64,000 nucleotides of DNA from Mesorhizobium sp. B1-1-8 (GTDB lineage: Bacteria; Pseudomonadota; Alphaproteobacteria; Rhizobiales; Rhizobiaceae): assembly GCF_006442795.2 (NCBI RefSeq), contig NZ_CP083956.1, positions 4,255,501 through 4,319,500 of the forward strand. Direction: 5' to 3'. Below the pieces are notes generated by a model that was not told the DNA's origin, ran no database searches, and saw only the letters and a list, made by a program, of their open reading frames with translations. A program made the translations under genes and the position numbers. Every line of letters starts with the position of its first letter. Positions within the stretch are counted from its first letter, which is position 1. Below are positions 63,933 to 64,000 of the stretch, piece by piece.

Positions 63933-64000
63933 CGCGTGGATCTGGTCTCCTTGCCTGACGCAACTGCGGACGGAAGGCTACGGCGAAGTCGCCGAGCCTG

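Overview
The window looks like a chromosome segment of an alphaproteobacterium of the order Hyphomicrobiales, most likely Mesorhizobium or a close relative. The basis is the GC-rich coding sequence, the rhizobial small families (DUF1488, DUF3309, a rhizavidin-like protein), a cyoABCD oxidase operon without cyoE, and many host-type palindromic intergenic repeats of the RIME kind. The genus is inferred from style, not from a marker gene.

Region 1 (1-23.7 kb) is ordinary chromosome. A PotABCD-type ABC importer and a GntR/FCD regulator face a mannonate dehydratase gene (uxuA). The bo3-type quinol oxidase operon cyoABCD follows, then small conserved genes, a YciI-like protein and an aminopeptidase-like lipoprotein. 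Next comes a LacI-regulated ribose-type ABC importer (regulator, ATPase, permease, binding protein, terminator) and an ArsB/NhaD-type permease. After these lie a run of small genes (a Cys-rich miniprotein, DUF3309, a GFA-family protein, a PAS protein) and msrA.

Region 2 (about 23.9-62.3 kb) is a podovirus-like prophage transcribed almost wholly on the minus strand. It has a lysis cassette (GH108 endolysin, holin-like protein, overlapping spanin-like pair), tail fibre, tail tube proteins, coat protein, scaffold, portal, Bbp19-like and Gp13-like proteins and a terminase. I see no integrase, repressor or replication gene between its ends, and the large terminase gene is split by a host-type palindromic repeat, so it looks defective or domesticated.

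The most striking part of region 2 is a family of three genes sharing one N-terminal half of a virion internal or ejection-type protein. One ends in an HNH-like nuclease domain and is followed by a SMI1/KNR4 immunity gene. The second ends in an HxxD (Ntox15-like) domain and is followed by a Tdi1/DUF1851-like immunity gene. The third is a truncated stub beside an unrecognised three-gene operon. This is the organisation of a polymorphic toxin system carried by a phage internal protein. Around these cassettes lie further immunity-like genes, hicAB, an intact IS4-family element, a rhizavidin-like gene, an outer-membrane beta-barrel gene and several broken duplicates.

Region 3 (62.6-64 kb) returns to chromosome: a small secreted Pro/Thr/Ala-rich protein and a DUF883/ElaB-like protein, each with a terminator hairpin. 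Names were assigned by reading motifs and gene order without database searches, and confidences reflect that.
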